DNA of 13,161 nt, from the NCBI GenBank assembly GCA_030705665.1, contig JAUZQA010000044.1, positions 1-13,161 of the forward strand, given 5' to 3'. Shown here piece after piece: positions 1 through 7,686 of the stretch. Below the pieces are notes generated by a model. That model was not told the origin of the DNA, made no database searches, and saw only the letters and a list, made by a program, of their open reading frames with translations. The translations under genes and the position numbers were made by a program. Numbering within the stretch: position 1 is the stretch's first letter; every line of letters begins with the position of its first letter. The DNA is from Bacillota bacterium. Its GTDB lineage: Bacteria > Bacillota > Bacilli > Bacillales_B > DSM-18226.

Positions 1-925
1 ATTTGATTAATTCCTTCTTGATCTATTGTGAACGTCGTGCCTGCTGCATAATCAGATCCGTTAATTGAGTAATAGGTTTGAGCCACTCCACTTTGATTAT
101 CTTCTGATGTCAAATTCACTTGGACATTTTGATTCACCCAAGCTATTGGTGCATCTGATTGGGTTTCTGGTGCCGTTTTATCAACTTTCACTTCGACTGT
201 TTTCGCGTCTTCCTTGTTACCAGCGTTGTCTACAGAGTAGTAGGAAATTTGATTAATTCCTTCTTGATATACTTTAAAAGTTGTACCTTCAACATAATCA
301 GAACCATTGATGGAGTAGTAGGTTTGAGCGACTCCACTTTGGCTATCATTTGCATTTAGGTTTACCAGAACAACTTTATTCACCCAATCACTTGGAGCAT
401 CTGACTGTGTGACAGGTGCGGTTTTATCAATTTTCACTTCAACTGTTTTTGCTTCTTCTTTATTTCCCGCAAGGTCTACAGAGTAGTAGGAAACTTCATT
501 TACTCCTTCTTTGTCAATTGTAAATGTTGTCCCTTCAACATAATCTGCACCATTGATCGAGTAGTATGTTTTATCAACACCACTCTCAGAGTCGGTTGCG
601 ATCAGATTCCCTGTATAAGACTGAGTAAAACTATCAGGAACTTTATCTAAATTAGTTACAGGAGCTGTTTGGTCAATCTTAACATCTACAGTTTTAGTCG
701 TTTCGATATTCCCAGCTTTATCAATAGAATAGAAGGATAGTTTATTTATTCCTTCGTTTTCGACCGTAACAGTTGTACCTTCCACAAATGGCCCATCATT
801 CAAAGAATAATAGGTATTGGCTACACCGGTATCATCGTCAGTTGCTGTTAAAGTGACTGTCTGACTGCCATTCTTCCAATCAGATGCAGCGTTTGCTGTT
901 GTAACCGGTGCTTGTGTATCGGTAA
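1..925 (-). repeat. Ig-like repeats (at least 4 units, about 246-bp period, last one cut)
   Basis: The YYS(I/L)N-type motif occurs near 815, 560, 318 and 70. Each unit opens with a D.TAPVT-type linker and ends with a SYYSVDNAGN-like segment. A stretch of at least 22 bp at the window start recurs exactly at 247, giving a period of 246 bp or 82 codons. The units nearest the left edge are the most alike, as expected for a still-expanding array. Confidence 0.82.
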
Positions 926-3900
926 TTAACTTGGCAAGTACTGTATTAGATGGACCGGATTCACCAAATGAATTACTATAGGACGTTACATAATACTCAT
1001 GATTTTTGTAAGAAAGATTTGAAACCGTGTATGATAGATTATTCACATTCTTAGCAAGTAAAACTGGAACGCCATCTGTGAGCTCATATACATTATATCC
1101 ATTAGCATAAGTAGCAAAGCTCCAGGAAATTAATGCGCTTGTCGGACCGGTAACCTTCACACTCGCTGTTGGTGCTTGCATATCCGGATAAATAATATTT
1201 TCATCAAGGATATTAGAAAAAGAATATTCACCACCAAATCGTGTATTATAAGCGGCTACTTCGTAAGAGTGAATGTCCTCCGTTAGATTATAAGCTTTGA
1301 ATGTTAACGCTGTTCCTTTATAAATAAGAGTCTTGGTATCGCCTTTTAATTCATAAACATGATATTCATTAGCCCAAGGAATGGAATTCCACGTAAGAGT
1401 GACATTGTTAGCATTGAAAATCGAACCTTGAAGAACGGGTTGTTGGAAAACCGGCCATGTTAAATGTAAGCTTAACGCACTTCCTAGTGGTGACTCTCCA
1501 AAGCGGTCACTATAGGAATGGACCTCATAGCTATAATCGCCTTCAGGCATACTTGTAAAGCTAGTGGAAGTGCCAGTTATTGTTTTTAGTAAAGTCTTTT
1601 CTCCATTTACAACCTGATAAACCTTATAAGCAGTAGCATAGGTTGAGGCATTCCATTTTAATACAATATCATTTCCATTGGAAATGGAATTTGAAAAACT
1701 ACCTGGTGCCTGCATAATCGGAAAGACTAGGTTGAAGCTGACATTACTGCCATCCGGTGATTCACCAAATCGATCACTGTAAGAATGGACTTCATATTGG
1801 TAGTTTCCTTCAGGCATATTTGTAAAACTTAAAGAAGTACTAGTTGTTGTTTTCACTAGCGTTTTGACACCATCAACCATTTGATAAACTTTATAAGCAG
1901 TAGCATAGGTTGAGGCATTCCATTTCAGAGTGATATCGTTTCCATTAACAATGGTGTATGATGCGTTAGGCGGCTGCATTATAGGAAAAACAAGATCAAA
2001 CATTACTTGACTTCCAACAGCTGATTCACCAAAGCGAGAACTAAAGGAATGGACCTCATACTGATAACTTCCTTCAGGCATGTTGGGCAGGCTAAGGGAA
2101 GTGCCAGTTGTTGTTTTTAGCAACGTTCTTACACCGTTAACTACTTGATAAACTTTATAGGAGGTTGCATAGGTCACAGGACTCCAGTTTAAAGTAATAT
2201 CATTTCCATTTGCTATAGTATTCGTAAAACTCTTTGGTGCCTGCATATCAGGGAAAACCAAGGTAAATGATACAATACTGCCATCTGTTGATTCACCAAA
2301 CCGATTACTAACTGTATGCACCTCGTAAGAATAATAATCCTCCGGCATGTTAGAAAAGGCTAAAGAGGTACCTGTCGTCGTTCCGACTAATAGTTTTGTT
2401 CCATCCACAACTTGATATACATTATAAGATGTAGCATACGTAGCTGAATTCCAACTTAAAGTAATATCATTTCCGTTTGCAACACTATACGTCAAATTTT
2501 GCGGCGCTTGCAGAATTGGGTAAGTCACCAAAACATCGGTACTGCTTCCATCTATAGATTCACCAAAACGACTGCTTACGGCATGAACAACATAGGTATG
2601 TGTTCCTTCTGTTACTTTTGTAAATGTTGTTGTAGTTGTAGTAACAGTATTTTTTAAGACTTCCTGTCCATTGATTAATTCATAAACATTGTAGCTTGTG
2701 GCATATTGAACAGGGTCCCATTTCAAGACAATGTCACTAATGTTTTGAGTACTTCCAGTTAAATTAGCCGGTTTCTGCATACTTGGGTAAACCAATGTAA
2801 ATTGAGTCTCGGCTCCTTGTGGTGATTCACCGAACAAGGAATAATAGGAATCCACTACAAAATCATAATTGCCTGCAGGCTGGTTTGTATAAGTAATACT
2901 GGTTCCTGTTATTGTACTTTGGAGTATTTTAAAGCCATCAATCACTTTATAAATTTTATAATTAGTTGCATATTGGACGGGGTTCCAAGTTAATTTAATA
3001 TCATTTCCGTTTAATATGGAGTATTGCAAATTGGTTGGGGTTCCCATTGCTTGTCCTGTTAATGTGACTGAGACCTGACTGCCATTTGCAGACTCACCAA
3101 ACCGACTGGAGTAAGAATGAATTTCATATAGATATTGTCCTGGCTGCATACTGGTATAACTTATACTTGTTCCTGAAACAGTATTTTTCAGTGTCTTCGT
3201 TCCATTTACAATCTGATAAACTTTATAACTAGTTGTATATGGCGACGAATCCCAGCTTAATGTAAAAGCCGTTGAAGTGGTAATACTAGAAACAGCATTA
3301 CCCGGTGGGTCCATCGAAGGAAAAACTAGTGAAAAGGAAAGTGCAGATCCATCAGCTGATTCGCCGAAACGGCTATTGTAGGTATAAACCTGGTAACTGT
3401 AATCACCTGCTGGCATATTGGTAAAGGTTACTGAATTGCTAGTTACTGTGCTTTTTAATACTCTTTGACCATTAACAATTTGATAGACACGATAATTCGT
3501 TGCATTTGCAGCTGAATCCCAGGTTAATGAAATATCATTGCCATTTTGAATTTGATAGGAAAAATTAGCAGGTTTTTGAATTATGACAGGGTCAAGGGTC
3601 AATGAAACTTTACTGCCTGTGGCGGATTCACCAAATCGGCTGCTGACGGCTGTAATTTCGTAGGTATAGTCACCCGCTGGCATATTGGTAAATGTTGCAG
3701 TTGTACTTGTAACAGTACTTTTTAATACTCTTTGCCCGTCAATGACTTGGTATACATTATAACTTCCAGCATTAGGAGCAGCATCCCACGATAAAACAAT
3801 ATCATTTAGATTTTGTATGTTAGATACAACATTATTGGGTGGTACCATTGTTACTGTGGCAACACTTAAATTGACTGTAGTGCCAGTCTCCGACTCGCCA

Positions 3901-5018
3901 AATCTGTCACTATAGGAATGAACTTCATACGTATAGTCCCCGCCAAGCTGATTTGTATAAGTAGCAGTTGTACCTGTATAAGTACCCATTAAAACCTTTT
4001 GATCATTGATTATTTGGTAAACCTTATACGCAGTCGCATAGGACGATGTTCCCCAAGTTAAAACAACATCGTTAATATTTTGAAATTTATAACTTACGCT
4101 GCTTGGAGGAACCATTGTTATTGGGCTTACCGTTAATGAGATTTGACTGCCGTTAGCAGACGTTCCAAAACGATCACTAACAGAATATACCTTATAAACA
4201 TAATCCCCAGCTTGCATATTTGTAAAAATAGCACTAGTTGTAGTTAAGGATGTTTTGTAAACTTCCTGTCCGTCAATAATTTGAAAGATTTTATAGCTAT
4301 TTGCATAGCTGGCGGCCTGCCATTTCAAATTAATGTCGTTGCCATTGGTAATCGTAAATGTTGGATTTGCTGGTCCTTGCATAACAGGAAAGACTAAATT
4401 CACATCCAAAGAAGTTGAAACAGCTGATTCCCCATACAGCGAATTTACCGCGGAAACTGCAAATGAATATTTCCCTTCATTAGCATTAACAATCGTATAA
4501 GTTCGATAAGAGGTGGATGTTAATAATGTTTTTGTCCCATCTTGAGCGATTTGATAAACATTATATTTCTGTGCATATTGGGACGATCCCCAAGTAAGGA
4601 CAATGTCATTTCCATTTTGAATGGTATTTGTCAAAGAAGAAGGTGCCGCCATTGTGGGATAAACAATGTTTACATCCACAGGTGCACATGGTCCTGATTC
4701 ACTGGCTGTGCTTAATGTTGAAACTACATAACTGTAATTCCCTTCGGCCAAATTGTTCAATGCATAGCTATTGGTTTTTGTCGTACCCAGAAGAACCAAC
4801 TGACCATCTGTAATTTGATAAACATTGTAGCCAGTAGCACTGTTAACAGAACTCCAAACCAAGTTACCATCTTCCGGTGACGTTGCTTGATAAGCGAGAT
4901 TACTTGGAGGTAAGATAACTCCACTATCAGCAGCAAAAACATTTCCGATAGGATACGCAACCTGAAACAAAAGAAGAAGTAATGCAATCATTGAGCTTAG
5001 CCTTCGTTTTCTAACCAT
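1..5018 (-). CDS. Giant secreted FN3/Ig-like repeat protein, probable surface adhesin (3' end outside window)
   Basis: An uninterrupted frame runs from ATG at 5018 off the left edge, giving at least 1672 residues. I checked the frame at several points along it. The start follows AAAGGTGGGGA, a good ribosome binding site. Residues 1-30 form a signal peptide: basic MVRKRR, a hydrophobic stretch (MIALLLLLF), then a likely cleavage near VFA-A. About 15 fibronectin-III-like repeats of 86-95 residues follow (residues about 35-1360). Their consensus is roughly GNDI.L.W at the start, YKVYQ in the middle, and a closing S.RFGES..GS. Next come at least four Ig-like repeats of about 82 residues with TYYSING.DYVEGTTF and YYSVDNAGN, resembling domains annotated as OmpL47-type in Bacilli. 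No catalytic domain or wall anchor is visible, and any anchor would lie beyond the edge. Such proteins are typically exported and adhesive or matrix-forming; that role is inference. Expression appears to be under c-di-GMP riboswitch control (leader 5051-5190). Confidence 0.9.
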   Translation of the reverse strand, partial: MVRKRRLSSMIALLLLLFQVAYPIGNVFAADSGVILPPSNLAYQATSPEDGNLVWSSVNSATGYNVYQITDGQLVLLGTTKTNSYALNNLAEGNYSYVVSTLSTASESGPCAPVDVNIVYPTMAAPSSLTNTIQNGNDIVLTWGSSQYAQKYNVYQIAQDGTKTLLTSTSYRTYTIVNANEGKYSFAVSAVNSLYGESAVSTSLDVNLVFPVMQGPANPTFTITNGNDINLKWQAASYANSYKIFQIIDGQEVYKTSLTTTSAIFTNMQAGDYVYKVYSVSDRFGTSANGSQISLTVSPITMVPPSSVSYKFQNINDVVLTWGTSSYATAYKVYQIINDQKVLMGTYTGTTATYTNQLGGDYTYEVHSYSDRFGESETGTTVNLSVATVTMVPPNNVVSNIQNLNDIVLSWDAAPNAGSYNVYQVIDGQRVLKSTVTSTTATFTNMPAGDYTYEITAVSSRFGESATGSKVSLTLDPVIIQKPANFSYQIQNGNDISLTWDSAANATNYRVYQIVNGQRVLKSTVTSNSVTFTNMPAGDYSYQVYTYNSRFGESADGSALSFSLVFPSMDPPGNAVSSITTSTAFTLSWDSSPYTTSYKVYQIVNGTKTLKNTVSGTSISYTSMQPGQYLYEIHSYSSRFGESANGSQVSVTLTGQAMGTPTNLQYSILNGNDIKLTWNPVQYATNYKIYKVIDGFKILQSTITGTSITYTNQPAGNYDFVVDSYYSLFGESPQGAETQFTLVYPSMQKPANLTGSTQNISDIVLKWDPVQYATSYNVYELINGQEVLKNTVTTTTTTFTKVTEGTHTYVVHAVSSRFGESIDGSSTDVLVTYPILQAPQNLTYSVANGNDITLSWNSATYATSYNVYQVVDGTKLLVGTTTGTSLAFSNMPEDYYSYEVHTVSNRFGESTDGSIVSFTLVFPDMQAPKSFTNTIANGNDITLNWSPVTYATSYKVYQVVNGVRTLLKTTTGTSLSLPNMPEGSYQYEVHSFSSRFGESAVGSQVMFDLVFPIMQPPNASYTIVNGNDITLKWNASTYATAYKVYQMVDGVKTLVKTTTSTSLSFTNMPEGNYQYEVHSYSDRFGESPDGSNVSFNLVFPIMQAPGSFSNSISNGNDIVLKWNASTYATAYKVYQVVNGEKTLLKTITGTSTSFTSMPEGDYSYEVHSYSDRFGESPLGSALSLHLTWPVFQQPVLQGSIFNANNVTLTWNSIPWANEYHVYELKGDTKTLIYKGTALTFKAYNLTEDIHSYEVAAYNTRFGGEYSFSNILDENIIYPDMQAPTASVKVTGPTSALISWSFATYANGYNVYELTDGVPVLLAKNVNNLSYTVSNLSYKNHEYYVTSYSNSFGESGPSNTVLAKLITDTQAPVTTANAASDWKNGSQTVTLTATDDDTGVANTYYSLNDGPFVEGTTVTVENEGINKLSFYSIDKAGNIETTKTVDVKIDQTAPVTNLDKVPDSFTQSYTGNLIATDSESGVDKTYYSINGADYVEGTTFTIDKEGVNEVSYYSVDLAGNKEEAKTVEVKIDKTAPVTQSDAPSDWVNKVVLVNLNANDSQSGVAQTYYSINGSDYVEGTTFKVYQEGINQISYYSVDNAGNKEDAKTVEVKVDKTAPETQSDAPIAWVNQNVQVNLTSEDNQSGVAQTYYSINGSDYAAGTTFTIDQEGINQ
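950..4912 (-). repeat. 15 tandem fibronectin-III-like repeats (about 267-bp period)
   Basis: The closing motif (R/L/Y)FGES, or a close variant, recurs near 4690 (degenerate, ASESGP), 4426, 4160 (FGTS), 3893, 3629, 3358, 3095, 2824, 2554, 2290, 2020, 1760, 1489, 1230 (FGGEYS) and 945. The spacing is mostly 259-271 bp, with 285 bp for the last. Units 12 and 13 share an identical stretch of about 35 bp beginning at 1624 and 1891, exactly 267 bp (89 codons) apart. This indicates recent duplication or gene conversion. All units stay in one frame. Confidence 0.88.
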
Positions 5019-5050
5019 TTAATTCCCCACCTTTCATGTGAAGAGGCAAA

Positions 5051-5077
5051 TAAAAATGAACCTTATACAAGGTTCAT
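5051..5077 (-). terminator. Intrinsic terminator in the leader of the giant gene (riboswitch expression platform)
   Basis: On the minus strand ATGAACCTT (5077-5069) and AAGGTTCAT (5064-5056) form a perfect 9-bp stem around a GTAT loop. A U-rich run (TTTTA, then TTTG) follows. It lies between the c-di-GMP aptamer and the ribosome binding site of the giant gene, so it is well placed to stop transcription before the coding region. Confidence 0.85.
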
Positions 5078-5103
5078 AGAATAACACAGCTATGATCCCT
5101 TGC

Positions 5104-5186
5104 GGCAACCGGCTGCCATCCATGAGTAATAAGCCCTCATGGGTCAGGCCCTTGGCTTTGCGCCTCATAGTTTCCCATGATTTGCC
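5104..5186 (-). promoter_or_regulatory. Cyclic-di-GMP-I riboswitch aptamer (GEMM-I)
   Basis: Read on the minus strand, the segment matches the GEMM-I consensus in order. GGCA (5186-5183) pairs with UGCC (5107-5104) as P1. A 6-bp hairpin capped by a GAAA tetraloop follows (arms 5180-5175 and 5170-5165). The invariant GCGCAAAGCC and GGCCUGA segments come next, then a 7-bp hairpin CCATGAG/CTCATGG (5142-5136 and 5126-5120). The end is GGATGGCAGCCGGTTGCC, which holds the tetraloop-receptor and closing motif. This class binds cyclic di-GMP. It lies about 85 nt upstream of the giant repeat protein's start and just before an intrinsic terminator. I found no convincing promoter upstream of it, only A/T-rich sequence at 5200-5300. 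Confidence 0.93.
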
Positions 5187-5435
5187 TTTTTCACTTGGTA
5201 ATTTGTGACTCTAATAATAGAATAATACCATTTGTCCTATAATAAAATAGTCATTTATGCCTATCGGTTACCAAAAAAGTCCTAGTTTGTTAATATCAGT
5301 TCACAAAATAATTGAAAAACACCAGATTTCCGTTAATAATGAAGCTTATTTCTCTAAAAAATTTAATATTTCTATGAAAAATTACCTATTTAAGTCGATA
5401 TAAATAACAAATGTGAATAATAGGGAGGTGATATT
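5187..5435. other. Divergent control region between the giant adhesin-like gene and the flagellin-like gene
   Basis: This A/T-rich stretch has no gene. Going left it must hold the promoter of the riboswitch leader, which I could not identify with confidence. Weak candidates are TATTAT boxes around 5215-5245 without good -35 elements. An ACCGATAG at 5268-5261 lacks a correctly spaced TAAA. Going right it holds the SigD-like site at 5376-5401. The two genes may therefore share a regulatory region. Confidence 0.6.
5376..5401 (+). promoter_or_regulatory. Possible SigD-type promoter for the divergent flagellin-like gene
   Basis: GAAA (5376-5379), 14 bases, then GTCGATAT (5394-5401) approximates the SigD consensus TAAA-N15-GCCGATAT, with one mismatch in each element and a one-base shorter spacer. 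It sits 34 bp upstream of the TTG start. A flagellin relative would be expected to use SigD, which raises the odds. No SigA-like alternative with a good -35 was seen. Confidence 0.5.
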
Positions 5436-6266
5436 TTGCGGCTTAACAGCGATTTTGAAAATAAATTTTTAAACAACAGAGGTTCAAAAATTACAGCCAG
5501 ACTTAATAAGGCAACCAGGAATATATCGTCTGGTTTAAAAGTCTTGACTGCTGCCGATGACCCTGCCGGATTAGCTGTTTCCGAAACAACCCGGGCCCAA
5601 ATTCGCGGATTGGCACAATCCCAACGAAACATCCAGGATGGGATGTCGTATCTAAGTGCAACAGAGGATGGACTTACAAAAACAAATGAGGATATTCAAA
5701 GATTATATGAATTATCAGTTATGGCTTTAAATGATACGATGGACGATGAAAGTCGCGGTGAGGTACAAATAGAAGTTAACCAACTGGTTTCTTCCATAAA
5801 ACAAACAGCCGATACCGTTCAATTTAATACTACTAATCTATTGGGAGCTAATAATGCTAAGGATAACCCCAAAAATATAGTTATACAACTCGGTTCAGGA
5901 TCTGGTCAAACGATGAAAGTCCAACTAATTGACCTTTCAACCTCTAAACTTGGTCTTGCCAATGCATCTGTTGAGACAAAAGAAGATGCAGCCAAACTTC
6001 TCGAAACCACTCAAAAGGCAATTAAAACAGTAACGGGTTATATTACCCAAGTGGGCTCCCAATATTCTGCACTTGAACATACGATGAATAGCTCTCTCGC
6101 ATTACAAAATAATCTTACAAAGATAGAATCCAGTATTCGCGATTCCGACATAGGGAAAGAAACGATGGAGCTTGCTATTGATCAAATACTAAGTGAAGTC
6201 AATCAAAACTTGCATAAATATTCGACCGATCAAAAGCAACAATATGAAAAAGTATTATTTGGATAA
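5436..6266 (+). CDS. Divergent flagellin-like protein
   Basis: This is a 276-residue flagellin relative, shorter than the 434-residue Hag encoded nearby. The flagellin D1 core is clear: SSGLKVLTAADDPAGLAVSE (residues 31-50), QIRGL (55-59), QFNTTNLLG (129-137) and SSIRDSDIGKE (232-242). Both D0 ends are atypical. The N-terminus reads MRLNSDFENKF instead of M(R/Q)INHN.AALNT. The C-terminus lacks the LAQANQ.PQ.VL.LL helix and reads DQKQQYEKVLFG. Those ends pack the filament core and serve export and, in Hag, FliW binding. The TTG start is set by GGGAGGTGAT seven to eight bases upstream, and no ATG fits. It is transcribed opposite to hag and ends in its own terminator. It may be a minor filament or tip subunit, or a decaying paralogue; the intact frame argues against simple decay. 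Confidence 0.85.
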   Translation: MRLNSDFENKFLNNRGSKITARLNKATRNISSGLKVLTAADDPAGLAVSETTRAQIRGLAQSQRNIQDGMSYLSATEDGLTKTNEDIQRLYELSVMALNDTMDDESRGEVQIEVNQLVSSIKQTADTVQFNTTNLLGANNAKDNPKNIVIQLGSGSGQTMKVQLIDLSTSKLGLANASVETKEDAAKLLETTQKAIKTVTGYITQVGSQYSALEHTMNSSLALQNNLTKIESSIRDSDIGKETMELAIDQILSEVNQNLHKYSTDQKQQYEKVLFG

Positions 6267-6272
6267 ATGCCT

Positions 6273-6303
6273 AACCTGTTCTATTGAGCAGGTTTTTATT
6301 TTT
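6273..6303 (+). terminator. Intrinsic terminator of the flagellin-like gene
   Basis: AACCTGTTC and GAGCAGGTT form a 9-bp stem (one G·U pair) around a TATT loop. It is followed by a T-rich run, seven bases after the stop codon. It faces the hag terminator across about 25 bp. Confidence 0.85.
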
Positions 6304-6326
6304 CAATTTTTTCCGATTAATGTATA

Positions 6327-6359
6327 GAAAAAGACTCCAGCTATTAGAAGCGGGAGCCT
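6327..6359 (-). terminator. Intrinsic terminator of hag
   Basis: On the minus strand GGCTCCCGCT and AGCTGGAGTC pair around TCTAAT, with one wobble and one mismatch. TTTTTC follows. It lies about 15 bp after the hag stop codon, so hag is the last gene of the transcript. Confidence 0.8.
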
Positions 6360-6373
6360 CCTTAATAATTCTA

Positions 6374-7678
6374 TTATCCACGAAGTAATTGAAGCACTTG
6401 TTGTGGCTGTTGGTTTGCTTGAGCAAGCATCGCTTGAGCTGCTTGGGCAAGAACACTGTTTTTAGATTGAGTCATCATTTCCTTAGCCATATCTACGTCA
6501 CGAATACGTGATTCTGCAGATGTTAAGTTTTCAGAAGAAGTGCTTAAGTTGTTAACAGTATGATCTAAACGGTTTTGTACAGCACCTAATTTAGAACGTT
6601 CAGTTGAAACAGTTTGAATAGCTTTGTCAATTTGTGTGATGGCACTGTTTGCAGAGGATTGATTTGAAACGTCAATACCACCAACACTAATTTTATCCTT
6701 GTCTGTTAACGCTACAGTGGCTGTAAAGACAGTAGTTGTAGCACCATTTACGTTTGCTGTGAAAGTCTTTCCAGCATCTGCAGTATTAGCAATAATTGTA
6801 CCATTTCCATCAACTAGACCATTTTTACTTGCATCATAAGTATAATCTCCAGCTTGTAATCCTGTATTAGTGAATTGTGCTGTGCCCTTATATGATGTTG
6901 TACCTGCTGCATCTGTGGAAACTGCTACACTTCCGGATGTAACTGCTTGGGTAAATGTTAATGTATCATCACCTGCAGAGCCATCAGCTGCTTGAGTAGT
7001 AAAAGTAACACCACTATCAGCACTTTTTGCAACAATGTTACCACTTGCATCCTTCAAATTATAATTGGTTCCACCAGCTGATACAACACTGTATGTTCCA
7101 TCTTTCAGCGTGTCACCTACAGTACCTGCACCAGCAACATAAGACCCACTATCAACAAAAGTAGCTGCTCCAGATACACCTAAATTGAAAGAACGCATAT
7201 CATTGATGCTAACACTGATATTCTGATTTTGGTTGGCACCAATTTGGAATGTACCATTGAATGAACCATCTAACAGGTTTTGCGTGTTGAACTGAGTAGT
7301 AGTACCAATTCGGCCAATTTCTTTTGATAATTGGTCAACTTCTTTTTGAATTTGTGAACGGTCATCAGCTGTGTTGGTATCGTTAGCAGATTGTGTTGCC
7401 AACTCGCGCATACGTTGAAGAATGTCGTGAGTTTCATTTAATGCACCTTCTGCAGTACCTACAAGAGAAATACCATCTTGCGCATTTCGGCTAGCTTGGT
7501 CTAAACCGCGGATTTGGCCGCGCATTTTTTCAGAGATGGCAAGTCCGGCTGCGTCGTCTGCAGCACCGTTAATGCGAAGACCTGAAGATAATTTTGACAT
7601 TGATTTAGCTTGCGCGTTAGAAGCTGAATTTAAATGGTTTAATGTATTCAACGCAGCAAGGTTGTGGTTAATTTGCAT
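6374..7678 (-). CDS. hag: Flagellin, main filament subunit
   Basis: Hag is secreted through the flagellar export apparatus and polymerises into the filament. The start is ATG at 7678 (MQINHNLAALNT), preceded eight bases upstream by AAGGAGG. An in-frame upstream ATG at 7708 is rejected because it precedes this site and adds ten non-flagellin residues. Protein length is 434, against about 300 in B. subtilis. The conserved N-terminal D0/D1 includes SSGLRINGAADDAAGLAISE (31-50) and QFNTQNLLDG (129-138). The C-terminal part has RIRDVDMAKEMM (391-402) and ends LAQANQQPQQVLQLLRG. The extra length is a Gly/Thr/Ala-rich central domain (about 170-335) with two related copies (about 191-245 and 274-322). 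Transcription is from a perfect SigD promoter. Translation is likely repressed by CsrA at the leader and relieved by FliW. Confidence 0.97.
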   Translation of the reverse strand: MQINHNLAALNTLNHLNSASNAQAKSMSKLSSGLRINGAADDAAGLAISEKMRGQIRGLDQASRNAQDGISLVGTAEGALNETHDILQRMRELATQSANDTNTADDRSQIQKEVDQLSKEIGRIGTTTQFNTQNLLDGSFNGTFQIGANQNQNISVSINDMRSFNLGVSGAATFVDSGSYVAGAGTVGDTLKDGTYSVVSAGGTNYNLKDASGNIVAKSADSGVTFTTQAADGSAGDDTLTFTQAVTSGSVAVSTDAAGTTSYKGTAQFTNTGLQAGDYTYDASKNGLVDGNGTIIANTADAGKTFTANVNGATTTVFTATVALTDKDKISVGGIDVSNQSSANSAITQIDKAIQTVSTERSKLGAVQNRLDHTVNNLSTSSENLTSAESRIRDVDMAKEMMTQSKNSVLAQAAQAMLAQANQQPQQVLQLLRG

Positions 7679-7686
7679 GTATTTTT

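Noticed and set aside
4757..4987. Minus-strand frame of 76 codons in the signal-peptide region
   Set aside because: It is out of frame with the giant gene, which has a better ribosome binding site, a signal peptide and repeats through the same DNA.
1..5000. Regular repeats that might look like a CRISPR array or other non-coding tandem array
   Set aside because: The 246- and 267-bp periods are whole codon multiples in one open frame and encode FN3 and Ig-like folds. There are no short identical repeats with unique spacers.
5051..5077. Stem-loop before the giant gene as a protein operator
   Set aside because: The U-run directly after the stem on the coding strand and its place after a riboswitch fit an intrinsic terminator better.
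5261..5289. SigD-like ACCGATAG with CAAA on the minus strand before the riboswitch
   Set aside because: The spacer would be 17 bases and both elements deviate from consensus. It is too weak to call as the promoter of the giant gene.
5436..6266. Treating the divergent flagellin as a pseudogene
   Set aside because: The frame is intact with a strong ribosome binding site and terminator, and D1 motifs are conserved. The altered ends look specialised rather than broken.
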